A DNA stretch of 64,000 bases from Diphasiastrum complanatum (Eukaryota; Streptophyta; Lycopodiopsida; Lycopodiales; Lycopodiaceae), in the NCBI GenBank assembly GCA_029204225.1, contig CM055098.1:17039775-17103774 (forward strand), in the 5' to 3' direction. The position numbers and the translations under genes are program-made. The notes under the pieces are model-generated. The model was not told the origin of the DNA. It did no database searches and saw nothing but the letters and a program-made list of their open reading frames with translations. The first letter of the stretch is position 1. Every line of letters begins with the position of its first letter. Below, in pieces: positions 1 through 10,180 of this stretch.

Positions 1-509
1 AAGCACCAATGAATCATTTGCATTTATGCTTGCCAACCTTCATGAAAGCACTTCTTTTTCTTATTTTCCTTTTCTGCCATTCGTTCCGATGCAGTATGTG
101 TCCATCATACTACTTTTACTCTAAATTTGATCGATTTCTTCTGATTTTTTTTGAGCTCTATCTGAAAACTGAATGCGCTACTCATAGCAGATTCACATCA
201 TTGCAGGAAGGATCCTCTACATGATAGAATAGAAAGAACAGTGGACACAATAGTGTACTTTTATGAACACATACAAGTTCCATCTGTTTTTAATTCTGGA
301 CCTCGACTTTGTAGAACTTGCAATTGATTGCCTAAAAGCAGCAGGTATTGGGTAGTTTTCTTCATAATATTTGTTCAAAAAAGGGATGAATCTCATGATG
401 CACATATTCATGCATTTTTATGATATTTGAGTCTTAAGTTTCTTATCTTAGAAAGGGCCCTACTGAATAAACTAAAGCACAATCAATCTTTTGACTTTTG
501 TGATTTTAG
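1..509 (+). other. Upstream intron or flank of the transporter gene
   Basis: AT-rich sequence before the first recognisable exon. Short open frames occur, but none resembles a known domain and none has convincing splice signals. It ends in a pyrimidine-rich tract and an AG that serve as the 3' splice site of the next exon. Upstream transporter exons presumably lie before the window. Confidence 0.5.
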
Positions 510-607
510 GGGAAGTGGTAGTTTACTTAACAGAGGAGATGAAGAACCCCAAGAAGGATGTCTCTCGAGCCATTTTTGTTGGCATTGGGATTGTAACAAT
601 TATCTAT
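510..607 (+). CDS. Exon of an APC-superfamily amino-acid transporter
   Basis: The exon follows the acceptor ...TGATTTTAG and ends at the donor GTATGT (608). Reading from base 512 gives EVVVYLTEEMKNPKKDVSRA followed by a hydrophobic stretch ending VTIIYV. The E-E-x-K-N-P-x-(R/K) block followed by a membrane helix is the signature of the loop before TM7 in APC transporters (LAT and bacterial amino-acid permease types), which carry amino acids across a membrane by symport or exchange. The substrate cannot be told. The longest open frame here is a different, shadow frame. The exon is 98 bp, starts after two bases that complete a split codon, and ends in phase 0. Whether the gene is still functional is unknown, since only isolated exons are seen. 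Confidence 0.72.
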
Positions 608-1139
608 GTATGTGTTCATATTAACTTATTCATTTGCTAGCTTGAGCTTTTACTATTTACTTATGCACAAAAAGCTTTGCATTCATGCTTACAACATGAA
701 ATTATACAAAATTGTGCTCTTACTGGAGTTGCTTTTATACTTTTGTACAACTGCTGATTTATGAGCTGGGATTGGCATATTGATGCTCCATCAGTACTTA
801 TCCTGTTTGAGTATCTATATCAGAACTATGTTTATTATTATGCCTTGCTTATTGTCTAGAGTCTCTGGTGCAATTAAGGATTTGCGGACAAAAAATATGG
901 CCTATGATTAACATCTTCTTTTTATTTGAATTTTGCAATGGTTTGCTTTGCACTAGCAACACTATGTACAATATTTATTGTGTATATCCAAAGCACAAAG
1001 TTCTTATATTGAGTTAAATTTCAATAATTTGTAGATTCTTTACAAAAACTTTGTTCAGTTGTGTTATTTGAGTGCTTCTCAAGTGATGCTCTTAAAGAAA
1101 AGAGATGACAAAACATGCTTAGTGACCATCAACCTAGCT
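608..1139 (+). other. Transporter intron before the LINE insertion
   Basis: AT-rich intronic sequence with no recognisable coding or RNA feature. It begins with the donor GTATGT and runs into the CT-rich, GC-rich start of the LINE. Confidence 0.45.
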
Positions 1140-1153
1140 CCCTCTCCCTTTCC

Positions 1154-2143
1154 ATGGCCAAAAAGAAGAGGGGAGCCCACGCCCCCCCTCCCCCGCCCCC
1201 TTTCCCCACGCTCCCCCAACGCTAGCTCCCCCAACGCTAGCTCCTCCTCCCCCTCCATCGCCCTAGTTGCTACCCCCCCTACTTCGCCCTCCCCCTCCGT
1301 ATCTCCTCCTTCCCCCTCCTCCACCCCTCCTCCATTTGCTGCGCAGCTGCGGATAGGGCCTGCTGCTGCTGGGGGTTGTGCCTCAGCCCCCTTCCGTCCC
1401 CGGTTCCTATTCCTACGGCCAGTCCTATCACCGACCCTCATACCCCATCCGTCCCTCTTACCCCCTTTCTTTCTACGGTGGTGGACTATTCTAGCACCAA
1501 AGCCTTCAAAACCTTTCTTGCCTGTGAACTGAAATCACTTAAAGCTGAGGTCCAATCACTTAGATCGTAGGTTAATCATTTACGAGAGGAAAACAGTCGG
1601 TTGCGGACAGCCTTTACAGATTTCAGTGCCATTCCTTCGCTCAATGATGGGGCTGTAACAAAGATCCAGGAAATACAACAACACAAGGAATCGACCAAAA
1701 CGTGGGCATCACTCCTCAAAGGCGGCAACGAAGGTAACCACATGTCGAGTTTCATTGCTGCCACTTTATCTAAAGAAAAATTGAGAGAAAAAAAATCGCA
1801 TAATGTTAGAGTTTGTGGCATTCCCGATACCCAAAATGCATTACAGGAAGCAAGTAACTTTTTTAGCACTACCCTGTCCCCTCATAGCAATGGAATTGAT
1901 AAAGTTTGGCGACCAAAGAAAAATAATGCCATGCTTGTCATTCGCTTTACATCGTTGGAAGAACGCAGATCAGTCCTCCATCTTAAATCCAAACTTAAGG
2001 GTACCAAAATTTATTTGGATGATGACCTTACATTTATTTAGGTGGAAGAACGTCGAAGAGCTTTTCATGAAGCTCGTGAGCAGGGCAGAATTGCTATCTA
2101 CAGAGATGGACAGGTTAAGTACATTGATGGCAAGTCACACTAG
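1154..2143 (+). pseudogene. LINE-1 ORF1, broken
   Basis: ORF1 of the LINE, thought by family to encode a nucleic-acid-binding chaperone that coats the element RNA. A candidate ATG at 1154 opens MAKKKRGAHAPPPPPP. A proline/serine-rich N-terminal part then runs in another frame, with a 15-bp tandem duplication around 1208-1240. From about 1490 a coiled-coil region (ELKSLKAEVQSL, then REENSRL) leads into a domain with HNVRVCGIPD and LKGTKIYLDDDLT, and it ends ...VKYIDGKSH at the TAG 2141-2143. In-frame stops at 1568 and 2039 and at least one frameshift break it. The second LINE copy (61918-61172) has the same layout, including VRGIP and MDDDLT, which supports the reading. Confidence 0.75.
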
Positions 2144-2149
2144 GTAGCC

Positions 2150-2182
2150 GGGGCCCCGGGCATGGGAGCGCCCCGGGCCCCC
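2150..2182 (+). other. GC-rich hairpin between LINE ORF1 and ORF2
   Basis: Two nearly complementary blocks, GGGGCCCCGGGC and GCGCCCCGGGCCCC, are separated by ATGGGA. They would form a stem of about 11 bp with one mismatch, seven bases after the ORF1 stop and four bases before the ORF2 start at 2187. The related LINE at 61.1 kb keeps a similar block (GGGGCTCCCGGGCATGG on the minus strand) in the same place. Confidence 0.6.
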
Positions 2183-2186
2183 ATCC

Positions 2187-3892
2187 ATGCGTATAAGTGT
2201 TTGGAATTGTAATGGGATACACTCATCTTCGACAGCAAGTGATCTTTTGGACTTCATTACACATGGAGACATTCTATTTTTCACGAAGACACATGAGAGC
2301 TCCTTGAGGGAATTACCGGAATTTACTGGATTTCGATGGTATTCAACATTTAGGGCAGAGACACGGATTATGAGCAGCAGAGGTTCAAGTGGGGTTGCAT
2401 GTCTATATCGGGAATCTTTACAGCCGGTCCTCCAGTTAGTCAGCCAGGATGAGCATGCGTGTTATCTTTGGATTCGCCTCATTGGTCAGAGCCTTGGATT
2501 GGATAGGGATACTTTTATAGCCATTTGTTATTTTCCTCCTGAGACATCTACTTTTGCTGATTGTACTAATTCTCTGATCTTTCTTCCGATATCCTCCGTT
2601 ATGCAGAGAGTGGCCATATTATATTGACTGGTGATTCTAATGTCAGAACAGCCTCACGTCAGCCGGTATTTCATGACATTGCAGACTCACTTCGCATACG
2701 AGCCCTTGATGATGTGGATATGGGTATTACCAGGATTTCTGCTGATGCTGCCGGTCCAGTCACGACCTATGGTGAGTATCTACTTCATCTGGGCGCAGCT
2801 CATGAGTTAGCCATTTTTAATGGCCTCTCATACTGGCCTAATTCTGGTGCCTTCACGTGCCATCCTCATAGCGGCGGTCATAATGTGGTGGATTATCTCA
2901 TGGGATCCCATCTATCTCATCTCTGATTTTCACATTTCTTCCACTACATCATATTGCATGACCTAATATACATCCTACTCCTGTTACTACTCCTAAGCGA
3001 GCACCTATATATCGTTTTGATCCCATCCTCATTCCTCAATACCAAGAATCTCTCACCACCTTACTTTATCACTTCCCTACTGACACTTCATTGGAGGATC
3101 AAGCTACTTTCCTCGCTAATACTCTTCATATGGCAGCCACACTTGTTTTCCTTTCTCGTCGACCTCCTACCAACTCTCTTTCACATAAAACTCGTGCTCC
3201 TAAACAACCTTGGTATGACTTTGACTGTCTTCTCCTTCATCAACAAGTTATCCAATGTCAATTCCCCTATCTTCTCCATGATATCCTGCACACATACCGA
3301 AGGGTCCTCTGCAATAAAAAACGCACTTATAACACGAACAAGGGAAAACGGTTTATTAATCTTCCTTCCAGTTCCTCTACTGGTGCTTCTTGGCGCGCCT
3401 TTACCCCTAGCTCTAAACCCCCCCCCATTGACTGATCTCCACATCTGGACTGAGTATGCAACCGCTTTATATACCTTACCTGCTGATATCCCAATTGTTA
3501 TTTCTCCTCGTCCCTCTTCTGAGTTTTTGTTCTTCACTGTTGACATGGTTCTCGTAGCCATTAAGAAGTTAAGATCTCGCCGCGCCCGTGACATTTATGA
3601 CTAGGAATCTAAACTCCTCCTCCATGCTCCTGACACACTAGCACCGGTGTTATCCACTCTCCTTAACCAAGCAGTTATTCACGGTTTTCCCTCTTCCTGG
3701 TGCACTAATATCATCCACCCCATCCACAAGAGCGGGGATCCCATGAAACCTAATAACTATCGCACTATTATGATCGGACATATTATTGCTAAGCTCTATG
3801 GCACCATTCTCCAGTCAGCAGTGAGTACAGAGGCAGAGACTCGCAGTATAACTGGCCATTTGTTTAATCAAGAGATTTTTAACAACAGTTGA
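2187..3892 (+). pseudogene. LINE-1 ORF2 (endonuclease and partial RT), broken
   Basis: ORF2 begins MRISVWNCNGIHSS, the start of an AP-like endonuclease (the N of WNCNG is the metal-binding Asn). The endonuclease continues in a shifted frame from 2624 with TGDSNVRT and ends with GHNVVDYL, the family's SDH/D-type block. A degenerate linker follows (2950-3600). The RT start is at about 3647-3890, with SSWCTNIIHPIHKSGDP and NYRTIMIGHIIAKLYGTIL (RT motifs 1 and 2). The protein would nick DNA and prime reverse transcription from the nick. It has several frameshifts and stops and lacks the YADD box, so it is dead. Confidence 0.85.
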
Positions 3893-4289
3893 TATTGTAT
3901 GAGGCACCTAAACTCGTGGGATCTCCTATCTTGAGGTTCCTTATTCTTGGAATTTTTTATCCATTTAGTATCTCTTTGATTTGTGTTCCCACCAACATAA
4001 CACAAGCCTTGCAAGCTCCAGAATCAAACCTATCACGATACACCTAAGTGCAATCTTTTTATTGAATTTTATTCAAATAAAATGTATTTTGTATGTTTAT
4101 ACTTTCACTGCGATTTCATATCACTGAATCATTCTTTGAATCGTTCTATTCCTTAATCTGAAGACGGTTATGGGGTGAACGTGAGTATATGAAATAAAAT
4201 AGGATATAGCAAAGCAGTAAGGTGTTGTATTGAAATGTGATGGAATTCAAAAAAAAAATTGGATATGCTTACTCATGTTGTTATTTCAG
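3893..4289 (+). other. Transporter intron after the LINE
   Basis: No coding similarity or clear repeat was seen. It ends in a T-rich tract and TTATTTCAG, a good 3' splice site. Confidence 0.4.
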
Positions 4290-4367
4290 CTTTATATTTA
4301 TGGCCCATTGTATCTGCAGGGATCATGGTGCATTTTTATTCTTACGTTTCTGCAAAGTTTCCATCAG
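4290..4367 (+). CDS. Possible small membrane-helix exon of the transporter
   Basis: The stretch sits between a strong acceptor (TTATTTCAG) and a donor (TCAG then GTGAAT), 78 bp long. Skipping the first two bases it reads LYLWPIVSAGIMVHFYSYV..., a plausible transmembrane helix. The phases argue for caution: it would end in phase 1, while the next exon reads in phase 0 from its likely acceptor, so at least one further exon or a different boundary would be needed. It may be spurious. Confidence 0.3.
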
Positions 4368-4575
4368 GTGAATGATGACAACATGCATAACATTTATGTG
4401 ATCATTGATGTGTGAAAATCTTTGGTTAATTCAGTGATCTTTTCTATCTGAATCAAAAACATCATATCGGCTTATCCGCAAGCATAAGGATGGTTCTGAA
4501 ATGTCAATGTCTCATATTTACTTTAAGGAATTTATGAGATAAGAGAATGACATGAAGCTAGTCTTCTTACTTCAG

Positions 4576-4769
4576 CTTCTTTTAATGAGCCACTATTTGC
4601 AAAACTTGCTTGAACAGATAATAGGATATTTCGGACCAGTGGCCTTGTTTTTCACTGGCCTCACTGCGGCTGCTCATATAAAGATCCGTAGGGATTTACC
4701 AGATCTTCCACGAGCGTATACTGTCAAATTCTACCCCTACATCCCAATTATCGTCATACTGGCATGCTT
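4576..4769 (+). CDS. C-terminal exon of the APC amino-acid transporter
   Basis: In the frame of ATAATAGGATAT the sequence reads IIGYFGPVALFFTGLTAAA, a helix, then IKIRRDLPDLPRAYTVKFY and another helix, YIPIIVILACL. The R-x-D-L-P-R-x-(Y/F)-x-V block between two helices is typical of TM11-TM12 of APC/LAT amino-acid transporters. The start could be the acceptor at 4575 (CTTCAG) or the one at 4617 (GAACAG). A donor GTATGT at 4770 ends the exon in phase 2. The open frame runs on to 4836, but that tail is not conserved-looking. The end of the gene is not identified. Confidence 0.7.
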
Positions 4770-6689
4770 GTATGTTCCTTCATCATCACTCTATTTTTTC
4801 GAAGCATTACTTCATCGTTTTATGCAACCATTGTAATGTAATTTGCATGAATTATGATGCTTTCTTAGGAAGATATTGATTTCAAAATAAAAAGCAGACG
4901 AAAGAGTTGCAAGCAGGAATGAACCGCAATATTATAAACATAGAAACGTTACACTCCACTTTCAGGTCTCTATAAACTCTACATTTGCACACTTACCCCA
5001 TATACTAGGAGCAAATTTAGCTCTCGTCTTGTAGGTATCCATTATGCTAAAATTGTTTTATGTTGGAAAACTAGTGTATAAACTTTCTAAATTCTTTAAG
5101 TGCGGAGTGCCAGTTTTACACTAATTTCTGATGAACTAGTGCTAGGCCAACACACTATCAAGTATTTGATTTCAATCAGACGCTAAAATGCAAAGCAAAA
5201 ATTCATGAATTGGAGAATAACCACGGCATTGAGATCTATTTTCAACTTCATACCGAGATTAGATTAAAGAACGCATCAAGAACTCAAACACAACTACCTA
5301 AGTTCCACAATATTCAGAAAGAAAACAGTCATGCTTTTTGATGTTGTAAAGGATTTACTTGGACTTTGCCATTTATTGTAGCAGAGGATTAAACTCTGCA
5401 AAAGAAACTGGTTTCTTCGAATGAGTGGCATGTTGGTTAAGGCTAGCTTTCCTTTTCTCAAGATCTGGAATTCCATTCTGCTTAGCCACACATAACGACA
5501 TTCAAAGATGAAGAAACAGATACTGATTCCTCGAAACGACGAGATAGTTTCTCTAGAAAACGTGTAAACCACAGTTTTGTTTGGCATTTGACCACGAGTC
5601 GTGCAAGTGACTCTTGAAGCCCATAAAAAGCCATAGGTTTACAAATGCTTTACCTAGTGAAGAGTCAAAAAACATGGCCCACAAAAAAAAGAATAAGCCA
5701 TAAAGGGCACAGCCTCACCATCCTTTATGCTGAGGAAAGGACTTTATAGAGACCTCTCAAGAAGTGTTCATTTATGATAATAATGGCCTTGCCGTAGTTT
5801 TGACAACCGGTCTACATGGTGAAAAGTTTACTCGAAAATTCATTAGCCATTAGTACGTAAAAATTCATGGTTGCATGAGATTGGACTTCGCTGCAACAAC
5901 GCTCCATAACACGTGTTGAAATTTTTAGTAGTTAGTTTGCTTAGTCAATCTCCTTAACTAGTTAACTATCAAGTTTAACTGTAATTAGAACTATCAGAAC
6001 ATTATTTTGATTTATTTACAACGGGAAATTGGTCCTTGATAGCATGAGTGTATAGTCCTTCATATAATGGTTTTGGGAGCCCAAGTCAAGGATTGTTTAC
6101 AGGCTGTGTATAGCTAAAGTTCAACGATCTATTGGATCCAAGTTCCAGAGAAAAGAATCAGCTCATTTATCCATGTCATGATTTCCAAAGTATTGATACT
6201 TTATTTGTAAGGTAGGTCCCACCTCGAGCATGTTTCACACATAGGTCTATGAGACAAGGCAACAAGAGATGCTAACATGTGGCAATAGAAAGATTGACCA
6301 TCCTAGAACAATGTTTTTCCTCTTACAAAGGCTGTCACCTCAGGTGTACCATAGCATTCCCTCCCTCTTAAAAATTTCCTTCTCAAGGGAGAAATCTAGG
6401 GCATTTTACTCTCAAGTCTACATATTGTCTAGGGTATCTTGATCATCAAATTTACCTTCCCAACAAATCAAAATATTAGAAACTAGATGGTTTCCCAACT
6501 AATGACATCATATATCTACAACTTTATCTACTTTCTCGGTCACTAGGGATATCATGTCCTCCAACTGAATTATTTCACTTTTGGAATAGGGTTGTCCTTT
6601 CCACTTAGTCACTCCTTTAGCAATCAGCATGAAATATAAGATGAACTTTAGTTTCTTGAGGAAAATCTAGTTGAGATGTCACCGATTGG
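4770..6689. other. No recognisable gene
   Basis: AT-rich sequence. A 97-codon minus-strand open frame (5587-5294) and shorter ones show no known motif. Part of it may be transporter intron or downstream flank. The 6350-6690 part may be the degraded continuation of the integrase relic to its right. Confidence 0.4.
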
Positions 6690-7302
6690 GTTTCTTTACA
6701 ATCTTGTAAGACCTGCCATATCTAGGAGATAGTTTTCGGCATTCCCCCATTCGTAGTACTTGGAATATTTTGGGATTTTTAGATACACCCAATCTCCAAC
6801 CTCAAATTCTTGAGGTGAGCGATTGCACTGCTTTTCAAGTGGAGAATGGGAAGTGAGTAATTTTTCTAGATTCTTTTTGGTATGACAAGTAATCATAGTA
6901 TAAGGAATGGGTCCGTACTTTGTAATGTTTGTAGTGAATTGATTGGCCAAGATGGCCCAATGCATTGTAAAGTAATGGCTCCACCAACATTTGAGTTTGT
7001 CTTTTCTACACATGGTGAGATTGATTGTACTCTTTGAAGCCCGTATTCTTAGGACAAATCCCATACAAGATTATTACAGTCAAGTGTTGACTAAGTTGGG
7101 AACACAATTGAGAACGAGTTGTGGAAAACATGTGTAGACAAAACGGGAAACTGAAAGGGTCATTTAAGTTTGGAAGATATGTTTTGTGCATATCATCATA
7201 TAGTGCACACAATATGGTTAGAATATCAAGGACATCTTTTTGATGGGCCTTGTCATAGCAAGGTATTTCGTAACTACACTCTGAACTTCTTTGTTCATGC
7301 AA
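6690..7302 (-). pseudogene. Relic of a Ty3/gypsy integrase C-terminus
   Basis: On the minus strand the region ends with a recognisable block, EFEVGDWVYLKIPKY, the conserved GDxVYLK segment after the catalytic core of Ty3/gypsy integrases, which insert the element cDNA. Upstream residues (KKNLEKLLTSH...) occupy the place of the helical linker but are decayed. Frameshifts break it, and no catalytic D, D, E residues were found. No LTR could be paired with it. Confidence 0.6.
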
Positions 7303-7334
7303 TATGCTCCCTCACCAAGTTGTGTTTTGTGTAA

Positions 7335-7349
7335 GGGGGGGGGGGGGGG
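7335..7349 (+). repeat. Poly-G run (15 G)
   Basis: An uninterrupted run of 15 G in an AT-rich setting. Confidence 0.9.
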
Positions 7350-7419
7350 AAGACATGCTTTGAGTTAGCTTGAGTTCAAGTATTTGATGTTTCTTTAATC
7401 TTGTCAAAATGAATGCAAA

Positions 7420-9215
7420 ATTGCAAAATTTAAGCATACAACTCTATTGCATGCCTAATATTTTGTTGTCGGTACACTTTTGTATTTTTGTGGATTATTT
7501 ATATGTTCACGCAAAATACTTGTAGTACAGAAGCTAACAATTTATCATGGACAAATGATAGTTCATTCTTTAAGGTTTTATTGACTTTTTTCTTCTAGTA
7601 GTAACGAGTGTGTTCTTGGTGAAACCCACCACTCATGTATCACCTAAATGATTTCAAGTTCGTTGGTCCAAGATTGTACTATAATAAATTAATATGCTTG
7701 TCTTTGTAATTTGTGTGTACTTCAAAATAGTTGTGGCCAATTATGAGTGGATATTGTGACACTTGCAACAACTTGCACATCAGCAAAAATCTCCCATTTT
7801 CTTCTAAGATAAGTTTTGACATCTTATTTCAAAGATCATTGCCTATATTGGGAACAAAACATTTTAATAATTTCACATTGTAAGCTGCAGGTACTTTATT
7901 ATTATGTCATTAATTGCAACACTAGTCATTATAGACCCTCTTTTTCCTAGGATTTTTTGTGCATTGTCATTTCATTGCAAATGTTTTAAAATTTTTAAGA
8001 AGCTTCGAAATTCCCTTATGCGTAAGAGTTGCTATTTCTTGTATGATATGTAAAACGTGACCTTCAAACTTTAAAAAAATCAAAGCTCTATTGCATGGTT
8101 AATATTTTGTTGTAGATGTGCTTTTGTAATTTTGTGAATTGTTTATATGTTCACGCAAAATACTTGTAGTCCAAAAGCTCACAATGATGAAAGTTAGCAA
8201 CCTTGTGGACGAATGATAGTTCATTTTCTCTTCTTTCTTTGAAATTTTTATTGAGTTTATTCCTCTAGTAGTTACGAGTGGGTTTTTGGTGATATCCACC
8301 ACTCACCTAAATGATTTCAAGTTTGTTGGTCCAAGATTGCCTATACTACAATAAATTAATATGCTGTACTTCATAATAGTTTTGTCCTCTTATGAGTGGA
8401 TATTGTGACACTCACAACAAAATGAGTTTATCACATCATTTTCTTCTATATAGAATTAACTCAAAATTGCTATATAACATGCTAAAACTTTCTCCAACTT
8501 GTTTTCAATATGCACATTGACAAATTTCTCCCATTTTCTTCTAAGATCAGTTTTGATATTCTATGTCAAAGATCATTGTCTATATTGAGAACAAAACATT
8601 TTAATGATTTCATGTTGTAAGTTGCAAGTACTTTATTGATATGTTCTTTATTGCAACTTTGCTACCAACATCATTAGCTTTTGGAGTGGCACTTCTTTCA
8701 TCGGACTTTCTCAATGCTATTATAGATGGAAAAGTTCCAGTCTCAAAGCTTCTTCCATTGCATGAGGCTTTGGTTTATGCCAAGAATATGTGATATCAAA
8801 TAGAAATGATATTGTTCAACTATGAAGTGTAGTATTCTTGGGCAAAAGTAAAAATTCACTAATAGATAAATGTCAACAATGGTTATTATTTATGTATAGC
8901 TTGTGGAAAATATGAGAATGACACAATACTGATCAACAAATTATTATGGCTATTACAAGAAAATGTAGCAAGGTGATTTGGTATGGACAAACAAGTGGAT
9001 AGGACCATATTGACAATTCTCTCTTAGTCATTTTCTTTTGGAATACTGCAAAATTTGTCATAGCCATGATAGACACTATTTTTCCTAGGATATTTTGTTT
9101 TTTAAAATTTTTAAGAAGCTTCAAATTTCTATATGCAATCGTTCATTCACTTAGAGTTGCTATTTCTTGTATGATATGTAATGTGACCTTCAAACTTTCC
9201 AAAAAAATCTATGAT
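7420..9215 (+). repeat. Diverged tandem duplication
   Basis: Long stretches recur in the same order. The block starting CTCTATTGCATG...ATATTTTGTTGT (about 7442) recurs at about 8089. AAGATCATTG...ACAAAACATTTTAAT occurs at 7829 and 8571. TTTTTAAGAAGCTTC...TTCTTGTATGATATGTAA occurs at about 7985 and 9100. Spacing is about 650 to 1110 bp because the second unit carries extra sequence. The copies are clearly related but substituted. No coding sense is seen. It may be an old tandemly duplicated transposon piece. Confidence 0.7.
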
Positions 9216-9271
9216 GTTCTTTTCAAACATCTCAAAGAATTCAAAAATGCCACGCAATTGTGAGTGGGCTT

Positions 9272-9335
9272 GAGATTCAAAATAGACACCTACAAGCTCA
9301 AGTGAGATTCAAAATAGACACCTACAAGCTCAAGG
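9272..9335 (+). repeat. 32-bp perfect tandem duplication
   Basis: The unit beginning GAGATTCAAAATAGACACC occurs twice back to back (9272-9303 and 9304-9335) with no mismatch seen, so it is a recent event in otherwise old sequence. Confidence 0.85.
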
Positions 9336-10180
9336 ATTCAACATACCATGCATTTCAATTAAGCATATTGAGATTGACAACATAGCACTCTCACTTTTAA
9401 AAAGTTTTTTGTTTTAGGCATTTTGGGATCATCCATAGCACATTTATCTTGCAAAGAGCAATCAAATGAGAGCATCATCTTTCATGGCAAGAGAGCTATC
9501 ACCTAGAAGGATAGCCTTTGAGTCCCATGTGTTTGAATTTTGTGGAGTTCCCAAGATTTACCAATGAACATAGTTGCAGTTAAGAAAGACCTAAACAATG
9601 GTTTCACTCTTTGTGTTATAAAAAAGACATGATTTATCGTTCACAAAAGGCCTTCGAGTTCCTAAAGGAAAATATTGGTCGAGTAAACAATAAAAGAACG
9701 TTTTGTGCTCGGCTTGTAGAATTCTTTTGAAATCTGGAAGCATATGTTTGAATTGATTGTGTCAAGGGTAGGATCTAATCCATTTCAAGTTGATAAAAAA
9801 GGGAGAATGAGAGGAACTCTTTGTATAGATCATTGTAGGCAAGAAGGATAGGATTCTGAGGAGGTTTCCAAAAGTCATTAGGATAAAATATGGGAATTTA
9901 GGCAATTTATTGTGATAGGATGGGGAGAAAAGCATTGTGAAGGGCCTTCTCTCTTTGAAAAAAAAAAAAGATCAGGTAAGGTTTCTAAAGTTAGATGAGT
10001 ACATGAGTCCTTTTTAACTAGGAAGTAAGCAATTCTTAAATTGAGTAAAAAGAGGCTATCCTTGGGAGGCTACTAGATTGCGCTCATCAAATAACTACAT
10101 GGTCCTCATTTTTTGCCTTGTTGAACCACAACATGAAAATCAAACTTTGATAATAGCAATACGGCTAGTATTGCAGCATC
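9336..10180. other. No recognisable gene
   Basis: AT-rich with many stops in all frames. Nothing recognised except a short A-run near 9959. Confidence 0.4.

Larger units (their letters stand above)
1140..3892 (+). mobile_element. LINE-1: decayed APE-type LINE in a transporter intron
   Basis: A non-LTR retrotransposon on the + strand with a proline/coiled-coil ORF1, a GC-rich inter-ORF hairpin and an ORF2 with AP-endonuclease and the first reverse transcriptase blocks. Homology stops at about 3892, inside the RT, so the 3' half (RT catalytic box, C-terminal Cys/His region, 3' stem-loop and tail) is missing. Loss of the 3' end is the reverse of the usual 5' truncation and suggests a later deletion. 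No target-site duplication was found. It lies in the same strand sense as the host gene, between its exons at 607 and about 4576. Confidence 0.85.

Noticed and set aside
427-624. 65-codon + frame over the first transporter exon
   Set aside because: The APC motif and splice sites are in another frame of the same bases; this one has no similarity.
1079-1441. 120-codon minus-strand Gly/Arg-rich frame
   Set aside because: It is the complement of the proline-rich LINE-1 ORF1 and has no independent support.
9400-10100. Possible LINE zinc-binding end on the minus strand
   Set aside because: A few residues looked suggestive but no full Cys/His pattern could be read.
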